This document shows, piece by piece, positions 25,330 through 32,972 of a DNA stretch of 64,000 bases. The notes beneath the pieces are model-generated. The model was not told the DNA's origin and did no database searches. It was given only the letters and a program-made list of their open reading frames with translations. Numbering within the stretch: the first letter of the stretch is position 1; each line of letters opens with the position of its first letter. The stretch comes from UBA11400 sp964473555 (GTDB lineage: Bacteria; Bacteroidota; Rhodothermia; Balneolales; HLUCCA01), in contig CAYYPL010000003.1 of NCBI GenBank assembly GCA_964473555.1, forward strand, positions 272,490-336,489, written 5' to 3'. The translations under genes and the position numbers were made by a program.

Positions 25330-26532
25330 CGTTTTTCACTTGACAAGAGTTCCAAAAAATACGGTTGCCCAGATTGTGAGAAACGTACCTTCACCAGGTA
25401 TGTCGATACGATCACAGGCGAAGTATTAAACACGAATGTTGGCCGATGTGACCGTGAAGAAAGTTGTGCTTATCATTACACCCCACGTGAATACTTTGCC
25501 GACAATCTGTATCAACCGGCAACGATGCCGGGCAACCCCAAACCATACCGGACGCAACCTAAACCAAAGGCCGGCAGATTGCCCTTCAGCTTAGTACAGG
25601 CGACCCTTGACCGATATGACAGCAACCAGCTTATCCGATGGCTTGCAACCATACCAGGATGGAACGTACAGCGAGCCGAACAAACAGCGCGTTTATATCG
25701 TGTTGGTACGGGCAGGGAAAAAACACCCGTTGAGGGATGGCCAATTTTTTGGCAGATTGATCAGCTTGATCAAGTCCGATCAGGAAAGTTGATCCGGTAC
25801 AACCCCGACACAGGTAAACGTGTAAAAGGTGAAGGAATAAATATCAACTGGATTCATTCAATGCTTCAGCGAGCGAACCAACTTCCAACCGATATAAGCC
25901 AATGGAGTCTTGATCAATGTTTGTTTGGCTTGCACCTGGTCAACACTGACAAGACAAAGCCCATCGCGATTGTCGAGGGTGAAAAAACCGCGTTGATATG
26001 CAGTCAATACCTACCTGGTATGATATGGCTATCCACAGGCCAAAAGAACGGATTGAACCGCGACAAATTACGTCCCATTGCCGGGCGTAAAATTGTGCTA
26101 TTTCCTGATAAAGGTAAGGCGTTTGATGCCTGGAATCATAAAGGCAGTGAATTTAAAAACGAGTTTAATATACACGTATCAACCCTATTGGAACGCGAAG
26201 TACCAAACCAGCACGAAGGGTACGACCTAGCCGACTACCTGATCAGATATGATATTAATACGTTCACAGCTTCAGCACCCGACCCGTACCCGTATGGAGT
26301 CAATCCGTACACCGGTGAAATCTTTGACGAAAGAGGCTATCCGGCAGACTGGGATGACATAGCCCCACCAGGTGAAGGCACAGATGAATACAATGATATG
26401 ATCCGGTTGATCCAACGTGAATTTGACGCAGTGATTGATGAAACGTATGATCCGGATGAAGTACCACAGGAACTTGTCTTCACTGACACCTGGAGAGCGC
26501 ACAGAAGAAGACAGGCAACCCCGACACAGTGA
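25312..26532 (+). CDS. Primase-like protein with zinc finger and Toprim (DUF6371-type)
   Basis: A 406-residue replication protein. The N-terminal zinc finger is CPDCEKR ... CDREESCAYH (about residues 19-52). The middle part GWPIFWQIDQLDQVRSGKLIRYN is the DUF6371-like region. The Toprim core shows IAIVEGEKTA (about 223-232) and VLFPDKGKAFDAW. The C-terminal ~80 residues are acidic and proline-rich. It would synthesise primers for the RepA-like helicase encoded upstream. The start codon lies within the iteron cluster, which implies that origin binding and primase expression are linked. It is full length compared with relatives in Bacteroidota mobile elements. Confidence 0.8.
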   Translation: MNTIEHRFSLDKSSKKYGCPDCEKRTFTRYVDTITGEVLNTNVGRCDREESCAYHYTPREYFADNLYQPATMPGNPKPYRTQPKPKAGRLPFSLVQATLDRYDSNQLIRWLATIPGWNVQRAEQTARLYRVGTGREKTPVEGWPIFWQIDQLDQVRSGKLIRYNPDTGKRVKGEGININWIHSMLQRANQLPTDISQWSLDQCLFGLHLVNTDKTKPIAIVEGEKTALICSQYLPGMIWLSTGQKNGLNRDKLRPIAGRKIVLFPDKGKAFDAWNHKGSEFKNEFNIHVSTLLEREVPNQHEGYDLADYLIRYDINTFTASAPDPYPYGVNPYTGEIFDERGYPADWDDIAPPGEGTDEYNDMIRLIQREFDAVIDETYDPDEVPQELVFTDTWRAHRRRQATPTQ

Positions 26533-26655
26533 AGGCGAACCCTAGTATCATTTTTTATTTTTAACGCGGTACAGGGCAAATATGGAAGCCTTTTTTGTAC
26601 CCCCCCATCAAAATGAGTATTTTACAACAAAACTAACAAGTTAGGAGGGTATCTA

Positions 26656-26931
26656 ATGGCACTAAAACGACGAACACGCAAACCGTTGACACTTGGAGAA
26701 CTAAGGGCAACCATAAGCACGGCAGTAATCGAATTGGAGCGTATTTATATGAATGATGCCAATGACACAGACCAACGAATCAGGGCAATCAATTCACTTT
26801 CAACCATTGCCAATAGCTACGCGAAGTTGACAGAGGTATCCGAACTGGAAGAACGTATTACGGCAATGGAGCAAACCCCAAAACTAATAATGCCAACATT
26901 TTTGCCACCCGACAACTATGCAGAAGCTTAG
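26656..26931 (+). CDS. Small coiled-coil protein, possible terminase-small-subunit-like
   Basis: A 91-residue protein with an excellent ribosome site (AGGAGGG, 9 bp before the ATG). It has a basic N-terminus (MALKRRTRKPLT), a long helix, and the block RIRAINSLSTIANSYAKL followed by ELEERITAMEQ, a coiled coil. This last pattern recalls small phage DNA-packaging proteins, but I cannot confirm a family. If it is a small terminase subunit, the element would look like a phage satellite able to redirect packaging. It stands 123 bp after the primase gene, probably with its own promoter. Confidence 0.6.
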   Translation: MALKRRTRKPLTLGELRATISTAVIELERIYMNDANDTDQRIRAINSLSTIANSYAKLTEVSELEERITAMEQTPKLIMPTFLPPDNYAEA

Positions 26932-27079
26932 TAAACGAATAGAAAGTATTGAATTGAACCGGATTCAACCGTTGATGTTGTATGTTGCTATCCTGGACAC
27001 ACGTAACACGATCACTGTCAGTAGTGATAAAACAGAACTCTGGTTCACCCGTAAGGAATATGACACCTGGAAGCGCTAA
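26918..27079 (+). CDS. Unrecognised 53-residue element protein
   Basis: A small frame starting at the ATG at 26918, overlapping the previous stop by 14 bp, and ending TAA at 27077-27079. It reads MQKLSKRIESIELNRIQPLM and ends ELWFTRKEYDTWKR. The overlap and basic, compact character suggest translation coupled to the 91-residue gene. No family is recognised. Confidence 0.5.
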   Translation: MQKLSKRIESIELNRIQPLMLYVAILDTRNTITVSSDKTELWFTRKEYDTWKR

Positions 27080-27144
27080 AATATTATCAGTGATAAACAA
27101 GTGTTACAAGTCCAGGTAATGAATAAGCCACAAAACAACGCACT

Positions 27145-27390
27145 ATGAAAGCACTACACAAACGACTTGATCAACTACACCTTGATACGTTACCATTCCC
27201 GAATAATGTATTCTTCAGGGCGTATAAGTCCGGAATGATCACACACGATGAATACACCTGGATAAGTAATTCAAATATACCCTTCGCACCGGTTATGTGG
27301 ATGGAATACGAAACGATACCGGAAGCGGATAAATACAAACGTATCCTGGACAAAACCGGATATTTGCCACCGGTTGAATGGATGGATTGA
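27145..27390 (+). CDS. Unrecognised 81-residue element protein
   Basis: I do not recognise this protein. It is rich in tyrosine and tryptophan (FFRAYKSGMITHDEYTWISNS, FAPVMWMEYETI) and has no signal or membrane helix. Its 3' end overlaps the ATG of the next frame by 17 bp. It may be part of a small protein set at the right end of the element. Confidence 0.5.
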   Translation: MKALHKRLDQLHLDTLPFPNNVFFRAYKSGMITHDEYTWISNSNIPFAPVMWMEYETIPEADKYKRILDKTGYLPPVEWMD

Positions 27391-27592
27391 CCAACGCTCA
27401 TTATTGGCGCTTGAATTGGAAACGCTGTATAGAAGAAAGGCGAAAGAGAATCAAAAATTATCTGAAGGTAAAGGTCGTCAGAAATCTGACAACCTTATTG
27501 TTAAGCAAGTTGACACACGAAAAGAACTTTCAACCATTGCCAATGTATCACACGATACCATTGCCCAACCTAGTCAATTACTTTCGTTGTGA
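27374..27592 (+). CDS. Fragment of an HTH/ParB-like DNA-binding protein
   Basis: A 72-residue frame: NGWIDQRSLLALELETLYRRKAKENQ, then TRKELSTIANVSHDTIAQ. In Bacteroidota plasmids and phages this order (NGWID, a helix with K/E/N, then a Trp-/HTH-like (E/K)LAxIAGVSHDTI block) belongs to longer ParB-like or replication-associated proteins. Here the frame stops just after the recognition helix. It is therefore probably truncated, either a remnant or a trimmed regulator. The start overlaps the preceding gene. Confidence 0.45.
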   Translation: MNGWIDQRSLLALELETLYRRKAKENQKLSEGKGRQKSDNLIVKQVDTRKELSTIANVSHDTIAQPSQLLSL

Positions 27593-27687
27593 AATTTGTG
27601 TATTCAGGGGTGCCAATTATCAGAGATACACCAGCCCGGCAACCCGACCTTGATATACTATTTTTAAGCCCTATCATTGTATTTCAA

Positions 27688-27705
27688 TACCCCACCAGTA
27701 CCCCA
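27688..27705 (+). promoter_or_regulatory. Paired integrase arm-type sites, right end
   Basis: TACCCCA at 27688 and 27699, 11 bp apart and in the same orientation as the pair at 22085/22096. The flanks are also shared (CACC between the copies, CAAA after). The pair lies about 83-100 bp from attR. Confidence 0.65.
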
Positions 27706-27732
27706 AAGTAATAAAACACCTTTTTTGATAAT

Positions 27733-27785
27733 AAAAAAACAAGTCACAAAACACACGCAAAACGTTGATGTTCAATGACTTGTTT
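27733..27785 (-). terminator. Element-encoded replacement terminator for tRNA-Arg
   Basis: A 10-bp stem (AAACAAGTCA / TGACTTGTTT) with a 29-nt loop and seven T residues on the minus strand, immediately downstream of the tRNA 3' end. It is element sequence, and it takes over from the original terminator now stranded at 21871-21912. Confidence 0.8.
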
Positions 27786-27787
27786 AT

Positions 27788-27836
27788 TCGTACACCCGTA
27801 GGGATTCGAACCCCAAACCTTCTGATCCGTAGTCAG
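27788..27836 (-). repeat. attR: 49-bp core repeat inside the intact tRNA-Arg
   Basis: Identical to attL at 21917-21965. The core covers the anticodon arm, T-arm and acceptor 3' strand, so the element side restores a complete tRNA gene after insertion. Confidence 0.96.
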
Positions 27837-27864
27837 ATGCTCTATCCAATTGAGCTACGGGTGC
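27791..27864 (-). tRNA. tRNA-Arg(ACG)
   Basis: A 74-nt cloverleaf: acceptor GCACCCG paired with CGGGTGT, D-arm AGCTCAATTGGATAGAGC, anticodon arm TCTGA-CTACGGA-TCAGA giving anticodon ACG (read as ICG after deamination), T-arm GGTTCGAATCC, discriminator A. CCA is not encoded. It is the attachment gene of the integrative element. Confidence 0.97.
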
Positions 27865-27879
27865 ATTTTTAGAAGATTT

Positions 27880-27911
27880 CAAATATACGGACATAAATGG
27901 TGCTGGTCAAT
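27880..27911 (-). promoter_or_regulatory. Promoter of tRNA-Arg
   Basis: On the minus strand TTG (27909-27911, in TTGACC) is followed after 21 bp by TATATTTG (27880-27887), an exact TAnnTTTG. The tRNA begins 16 bp beyond. This is the best-formed promoter in the window and supports a Bacteroidota-type primary sigma factor. Confidence 0.75.
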
Positions 27912-28132
27912 GATGAAAATTAGCGAGCAACGAGCTGAATGATCCGGACAAGGCCCAAAGGCAGCATTTTGATTGTGGACAACTCTTTCTTTCAGGAAAA
28001 AAACTCAGCGCACAACAGAAAATCCATAGCATCAAATAAAGGTCTGTCGGAATGTGAGTTTAATAGTTAGTTAATAAACAGTTTACATCTTATCTTATGC
28101 TTAGACTTACCAAACTAAACACTTATACGAAA

Positions 28133-29161
28133 ATGAAGATCCCATCACTTTTTTCTGCCATCGCCATTGCAAGTACCCTGTTATTCGGATGTGCTGATCC
28201 AACAGAACGTGTTCAACCCGTTTTCGTCTCAGAAACCGTTCCCTACGATACCGACGATCCGGCTATCTGGATCCATCCTACCGATCCATCCCAAAGTATC
28301 GTGATTGGAACCGATAAGGGCGGGGATAGCGATCAGGGCGGATTATACGTATTCAGACTGGATGGTACCATCGACCATGATCGTTCATTCGTCCCACTGA
28401 ATCGACCAAATAACGTGGATATCGCTTACGGACTGGTTCTGGGCGCCGACACCCTGGATATCGCTGTTGTTACTGTTCGCAGAGAGAATACGATCCGAAT
28501 TTTCAGCCTGCCCGATATGACTCCCATCGATAATGGAGGGATTCCCGTATTCGAGGGTGAAACGGATCGCGACCCGATGGGTGTCACCTTGTTCACCGAT
28601 CTGAATACCGGCATGATCTACGCCACAGTCGGAAGAAAGACCGGACCTTCCGGTTCCTACCTATGGCAATACCAGTTGACCGACTCCGGCAATGGATACG
28701 TAACGGCGATCCTGGTACGAAAGCTTGGGGAATTTAGTGGTCTCAAAGAAATCGAAGCACTGGTAGCCGATAATGAACTCGGATTTCTGTATGCATCCGA
28801 TGAGGGTCACGGCGTAAGAAAGTACTACGCCCATCCGGATAGTTCTTCAGGTGAATTGGCCTCATTTGCATTCGATCAAGTTACGGATGATCACGAAGGC
28901 CTTTCCATCTTCAAAAAAGATGACGGAACCGGATATTTGATCCTTTCTGATCAACAAGGACAACGTTTCAACCTGTACACCAGAGAAGGAAATAATATCT
29001 TTCTCAAATCTGTGCCAACCATGGCGGTTGAAAGTGACGGTAATGACATCACCTCCGTGGGACTAAACACAACCTTTGCAAACGGGCTCTTTGTGGCAAT
29101 GTCCGACGATCGAACCTTCCATTTTTATCGGGCTGAGGATATCGTCGGTCTTAAAGAATAG
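28133..29161 (+). CDS. Beta-propeller phytase, lipoprotein
   Basis: A 342-residue six-bladed beta-propeller phytase (3-phytase, BPP family) that releases phosphate from phytate with calcium. The signal MKIPSLFSAIAIASTLLFGC is a lipoprotein signal, so it is membrane-anchored. Family motifs in order: TDDPAIWIHPTDP, GTDKGG, RPNNVDIAYG, RDPMGVTLF, GLKEIEALVADNELGFLYASDEGHGVRKY, DHEGLSIF. The acidic calcium and phosphate ligands are present. The ATG at 28133 gives a proper signal; one at 28097 would add 12 polar residues. It faces the pyrophosphatase and TonB receptor across a shared terminator. Confidence 0.92.
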   Translation: MKIPSLFSAIAIASTLLFGCADPTERVQPVFVSETVPYDTDDPAIWIHPTDPSQSIVIGTDKGGDSDQGGLYVFRLDGTIDHDRSFVPLNRPNNVDIAYGLVLGADTLDIAVVTVRRENTIRIFSLPDMTPIDNGGIPVFEGETDRDPMGVTLFTDLNTGMIYATVGRKTGPSGSYLWQYQLTDSGNGYVTAILVRKLGEFSGLKEIEALVADNELGFLYASDEGHGVRKYYAHPDSSSGELASFAFDQVTDDHEGLSIFKKDDGTGYLILSDQQGQRFNLYTREGNNIFLKSVPTMAVESDGNDITSVGLNTTFANGLFVAMSDDRTFHFYRAEDIVGLKE

Positions 29162-29195
29162 GTAAAATCAAGTCATTTTTACAGACAGGCAGCGC

Positions 29196-29221
29196 AAAAA
29201 GGGGACCTCAGTCCCCTTTTT
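29196..29221. terminator. Bidirectional terminator between phytase and pyrophosphatase
   Basis: An 11-bp perfect stem (AAAAAGGGGAC / GTCCCCTTTTT) with a 4-nt loop. A/T tracts on both sides allow termination of the converging phytase and pyrophosphatase transcripts. Confidence 0.93.
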
Positions 29222-29260
29222 AGTTTAAATGTCCAAACTTTTTCTGAAAATCTACACTTA

Positions 29261-29896
29261 TCATGGTACATGACGTTCAATGATCCGGCGAGTCTCTGTC
29301 GAGTCAGCCCAGCCTTCAGACAGGGTAATCCCAGTACCTTTATAGCTCAGAAACCAATCCTCCAGAAGTTTCGGTACCAGGGGATACTCCGCCAGGATAC
29401 ACTCCCACGTAATACAAGACAGAATACGCAAGGATGAATCTTTGGGAACAACCAGAAGTTTTGCGTCTTCCTCCCCACGATCCACAAGCTTTAGTGTTGC
29501 AATTGGATACCCCTCTAGCACCGACCCCGTTTCCACCCTCGTTGATAGAAACATCAGATCAAGCGGATCCCCATCCCCACCTTTTGCTGGATCAGACAAG
29601 GTACCCGGAACAAATCCATAATTCGCCGGATAAGGCAAATAGAATACCTTTCGGTCCATTTCAAACACATACGTCTGCTTGTTGATCTCGATTTTATCGT
29701 TACTCCCAGCCGGTATTTCTATGACAACATGTATCGTAGTCTCCGTTGAATCTGCAAATGGGGAAAGTGCAGTTACATCCACATAGGTGCCTTCATTCTG
29801 ATTGGTCAACAACAACGAGCTTGACCCGTCCCGCGACTCGCATCCAAGTGATAACAAAATCATCAAACCAATAAAAAACCCGGTTACGGAGATCAT
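29261..29896 (-). CDS. Family I inorganic pyrophosphatase, exported lipoprotein
   Basis: A 211-residue soluble-type inorganic pyrophosphatase carrying a lipoprotein signal (MISVTGFFIGLMILLSLGC). Family I motifs: the FYLPYPANYGFVPGT strand and the metal-binding GDGDPLDLMFLS (DxDPxD). A normal PPase is cytosolic, so the export signal is notable. The start is the ATG at 29894-29896, 40 bp after the TonB receptor stop; the longer frame overlaps that gene. It shares the minus-strand operon with the receptor. Hydrolysis of periplasmic pyrophosphate next to a phytase suggests phosphate acquisition. Confidence 0.85.
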   Translation of the reverse strand: MISVTGFFIGLMILLSLGCESRDGSSSLLLTNQNEGTYVDVTALSPFADSTETTIHVVIEIPAGSNDKIEINKQTYVFEMDRKVFYLPYPANYGFVPGTLSDPAKGGDGDPLDLMFLSTRVETGSVLEGYPIATLKLVDRGEEDAKLLVVPKDSSLRILSCITWECILAEYPLVPKLLEDWFLSYKGTGITLSEGWADSTETRRIIERHVP

Positions 29897-29936
29897 CCGC
29901 ACCGGGTTGGAGATTTTTAATGAAATGTAATCCGTG

Positions 29937-32699
29937 TTAGTTAAAGAAATCGAATTTGAGACCAAAGTTGAAACGGACATTGTAATACTCTTCCTGCATG
30001 GTTCTGGATCGTATACCCTGATAATAGCGCAAAGGCTGATTGGTCAGGTTTTTTGATTCAGCAAAGATACGAATCCTTGGAGTGATCGAATAGGATCCAT
30101 TCACGTCAACAAAAGTTTGTTTGTCATAGAATCGGTCTTCGAACGCTTCTCCACCCAGCTCATCGATATAATCACTTGCGTAATTCAACGAAACTCTTAG
30201 GTTCAAACGCTCATTTTCGAAGGATAGGGAAGTATTGATCATATTTTTGGCTGTACCAGGAAGAGCTAATCCATCCTCGCGGCCTTCAACCCCATCCGTA
30301 GAAGACTCGGTGCGGGTGTAGTTGGCATAGATTCCGAATCCACCCCAAAGCTGACGTTGGACAGCCACTTCAAAACCATACACATCCGCCGAACCACCAT
30401 TCTCAATGGTGCTGAATTGAAGTCCTGACCCATACACGGGATCCGTGTAGTTATTGAAGCTTCTGGAGTAGATGAACTTGTCGATGTCTTTGTAAAACAC
30501 CCCAGCGGACAGAATACCCACATTGCTGAAATACTGCTCTAGCATCAAATCAAAGTTCATTGCAGTGGTTGGCTCCAGATTCGGATTACCTCTTGCCAGC
30601 TCTTCGTCTTCAGCAATGTAAACCGCATAAGGCACCAGATCATAATAGTTTGGCCGGGCAATGGTATTGGTCCAGGCAAACCGAACAACCCGGTTCGATG
30701 CTGGCGCATAACGAACGTGTACACCAGGAAGCACATTCAGATAATTGTTGGTTCCGGTAGTTTCGTTGATGGCTTCCTCGTCCACGTCGTACTCGTTACC
30801 CGTATACTCGAGATCCGTATACTCCAGACGCACTCCGGCTACCACAGACAGCTCGTTTGTAAACTGATGATCTGCCATCGCGTAGCCTGCAAAAATATGC
30901 TCTTTCGCATTGTAGTTGCCGGGAATATACTCTTCAAGCACCGACTCTACATCAAATAACGCGCGGTTAGCAAGATTCAGATTACCCAGAAATTCACGAG
31001 ACGCAAAGTATCCGGCCTGATACTGACTTCCTGGCAGGAATCCGGAATCGGACTGATTCGAATTTGGAACCGATCCAAGGTTGGCAAAATCATCTTCATT
31101 CAATGGTTCATAAGCAAAGAAGTCGTTTTCGCGTTGCTTGTCCTTCATACGTAGTCTGGCACCGAATTTGATAAAGCCCTTATTGCTGTATGGGTTCAGG
31201 AAGTCAATTTTTGCGTTGATATCTTCGTCAGAGGTATAACTGTACTGCTCGGAAATTTCATTCAGTCCAATTGAAAAATTAGTACTCGGATTCGCTAAGG
31301 CAGCATTCGGTTTTTCGGGATTAGAAATATCTAAAAAGGATGGTCTGCCGCCCTGACGGAACGAAATATAGCGCTCATTTGGTCGCTCCTCAGATGCTTT
31401 TGCATACGTAGCCGACCAGTTCATCTTGAGATTCCCAAAAAGGTGATCACCACCCAGTGTGAGATTCCTGTTTCTTTGGTCCTCGAGTCGAGTCATTTTA
31501 ACACGGCCGTTGTCAATACCACCTTTGGTCTGGAATTCGACTCTCGCTGGTAAATTATAGTATCCGGTACCGTTTTGAACCGCTTGATTACGATCAAACG
31601 CTCGCTGGATCTGGCTTACGCGCATACGGTAACGGTTCTCCCAGTCATCTCTCCAGTTATACATAAAAGAAGCATAGATGGTATTCTGATCGTCCAGACG
31701 GTAGTCCAGTGCAACAGAAGTACTCTTTCTCTCACGTCGTACCACATATTTGCGAATATCAAATTCATCGACCACAGCCATTCCATTGTTGGACATTGAC
31801 CAAGCTGCTTCGATGTTGTCTGAACCAAAGTCGTGGTTGTTGTAGGAGGCAGATACTACTGTACCTAATCTGTTGTCCATAAATCGGTTAGCTGCAACGA
31901 AGGATCCTGTCCAGATGGGTTTGTTGCTCAACAGATTGAGTCCGCTTGCAGTGGTAACCGAGACGCGTTGTTCATTTGGAGCAGAACGGGTTACCAGATT
32001 TATGGATCCACCGATCGCATCCGCATCCATATCCGGGCGAACCGCTTTGTTCACCTCAATGGTCTGAATCATATCAGAAGGGATCAAATCCAGCTGGATG
32101 TTTCGGTTGTCGCCTTCAGCAGAAGGAATTCGCTCACCATTCAGCGTCACTGAATTCAATTGAGTCGCCATTCCACGAATCACGATATTCCGTGCCTCAC
32201 CCTGATCCCCCTGCATGGTGATGCCTGGAATACGCTTCAGTGCATCGCCGATGTTGTCATCGGGAAAACGCCCCACCTGATCGGCAGATACGATATTGGT
32301 GATGTTCATGGCGTTTCGCTGCTGGTTCAAGGCACGTGCTTGTCCACGCAGACCATCGCCCAGAACAATAATGGTCTCTCCAACCGTTGATCCTTGGATC
32401 AGTTCGATGGCTAGTGGCGTATTCGTTCCTGAAACGATATTTACCTGGCGAGACACCGTTTCATAGCCAATGTATCTCACCTGAAGTTCGTAGGTCCCGA
32501 CAGGGATACCAACGATGGTAAAACGCCCGTAAACGTCTGTGTTCGTACCTTTTCCTTCAACATCAACGATAACGACCGTAGCGCCCGGCATCGGAATCCC
32601 ATTATCATCCGTTACCACACCTTGTAGCGTACCGGTTTGTGCATAGACACTTGAAGTCAATCCTAAAAACAACAAAAACAATAGGATAAAATATTTCAT
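29937..32699 (-). CDS. TonB-dependent receptor with CarboxypepD-reg domain
   Basis: A 920-residue outer-membrane receptor. It has a signal peptide (MKYFILLFLLFLGLTSSVYAQ), a carboxypeptidase-regulatory-like domain (~25-110: LQGVVTDDNGIPMPGATVVI, GTYELQVRYIGYE), a plug (DNIGDALKRIPGITM, NIVIRGM, PDMDADAIGGSINLVTR) and a ~700-residue beta-barrel ending FGLKFDFFN with a terminal aromatic region. It lacks a SusD partner. In several proteobacteria TonB receptors are encoded with BPP phytases, so phytate or its lower inositol phosphates are plausible ligands. That ligand is inferred; iron complexes are the alternative. The 274-bp spacer upstream has no clear -7 box. Confidence 0.9.
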   Translation of the reverse strand: MKYFILLFLLFLGLTSSVYAQTGTLQGVVTDDNGIPMPGATVVIVDVEGKGTNTDVYGRFTIVGIPVGTYELQVRYIGYETVSRQVNIVSGTNTPLAIELIQGSTVGETIIVLGDGLRGQARALNQQRNAMNITNIVSADQVGRFPDDNIGDALKRIPGITMQGDQGEARNIVIRGMATQLNSVTLNGERIPSAEGDNRNIQLDLIPSDMIQTIEVNKAVRPDMDADAIGGSINLVTRSAPNEQRVSVTTASGLNLLSNKPIWTGSFVAANRFMDNRLGTVVSASYNNHDFGSDNIEAAWSMSNNGMAVVDEFDIRKYVVRRERKSTSVALDYRLDDQNTIYASFMYNWRDDWENRYRMRVSQIQRAFDRNQAVQNGTGYYNLPARVEFQTKGGIDNGRVKMTRLEDQRNRNLTLGGDHLFGNLKMNWSATYAKASEERPNERYISFRQGGRPSFLDISNPEKPNAALANPSTNFSIGLNEISEQYSYTSDEDINAKIDFLNPYSNKGFIKFGARLRMKDKQRENDFFAYEPLNEDDFANLGSVPNSNQSDSGFLPGSQYQAGYFASREFLGNLNLANRALFDVESVLEEYIPGNYNAKEHIFAGYAMADHQFTNELSVVAGVRLEYTDLEYTGNEYDVDEEAINETTGTNNYLNVLPGVHVRYAPASNRVVRFAWTNTIARPNYYDLVPYAVYIAEDEELARGNPNLEPTTAMNFDLMLEQYFSNVGILSAGVFYKDIDKFIYSRSFNNYTDPVYGSGLQFSTIENGGSADVYGFEVAVQRQLWGGFGIYANYTRTESSTDGVEGREDGLALPGTAKNMINTSLSFENERLNLRVSLNYASDYIDELGGEAFEDRFYDKQTFVDVNGSYSITPRIRIFAESKNLTNQPLRYYQGIRSRTMQEEYYNVRFNFGLKFDFFN

Positions 32700-32901
32700 G
32701 ACACGATTAGGTTAATTGGAGTTATTAAATCGAGCAATGTTATTCACCTAATGTGACGTGTGTGTAAACACTATGTTAAGAAATTGTTAAGGAATACGAT
32801 CCGCAGAGCAAGTGGACGTACATTCACAGTGAATTCAGGGTCTATAAAACCTCATTGATGTCGGCAAGCCTGAAATGTATTCTCAAAATGATGTAGTACG
32901 G

Positions 32902-32934
32902 TTGAATTAATAACATAAAGATAAACTACGTTCG
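32902..32934 (+). promoter_or_regulatory. Possible promoter of metallophosphoesterase gene
   Basis: TTG at 32902-32904, 22 bp, then TACGTTCG at 32927-32934 (one mismatch to TAnnTTTG). The start codon is 38 bp downstream. Confidence 0.35.
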
Positions 32935-32972
32935 TTATTTTATCTCAAATCACCGTTTAATCCATACTGATC

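Larger units (their letters stand above)
21917..27836 (+). mobile_element. Integrative element in tRNA-Arg(ACG), satellite-like
   Basis: A 5.9-kb element bounded by a 49-bp perfect direct repeat of the tRNA-Arg 3' half. The gene order is P4-type integrase, a gene-free block with a predicted small RNA, AlpA regulator, an unknown 97-residue protein, RepA-like ATPase, iterons, Toprim primase, then small unknown genes. All genes point away from attL. I see no relaxase, coat, portal, large terminase or toxin gene. int-alpA-rep/primase beside a tRNA is the minimal layout of phage-inducible islands and of small plasmid-like integrative elements. Many AT-rich spacers and codon usage unlike the flanks agree with recent acquisition. 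Confidence 0.93.
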
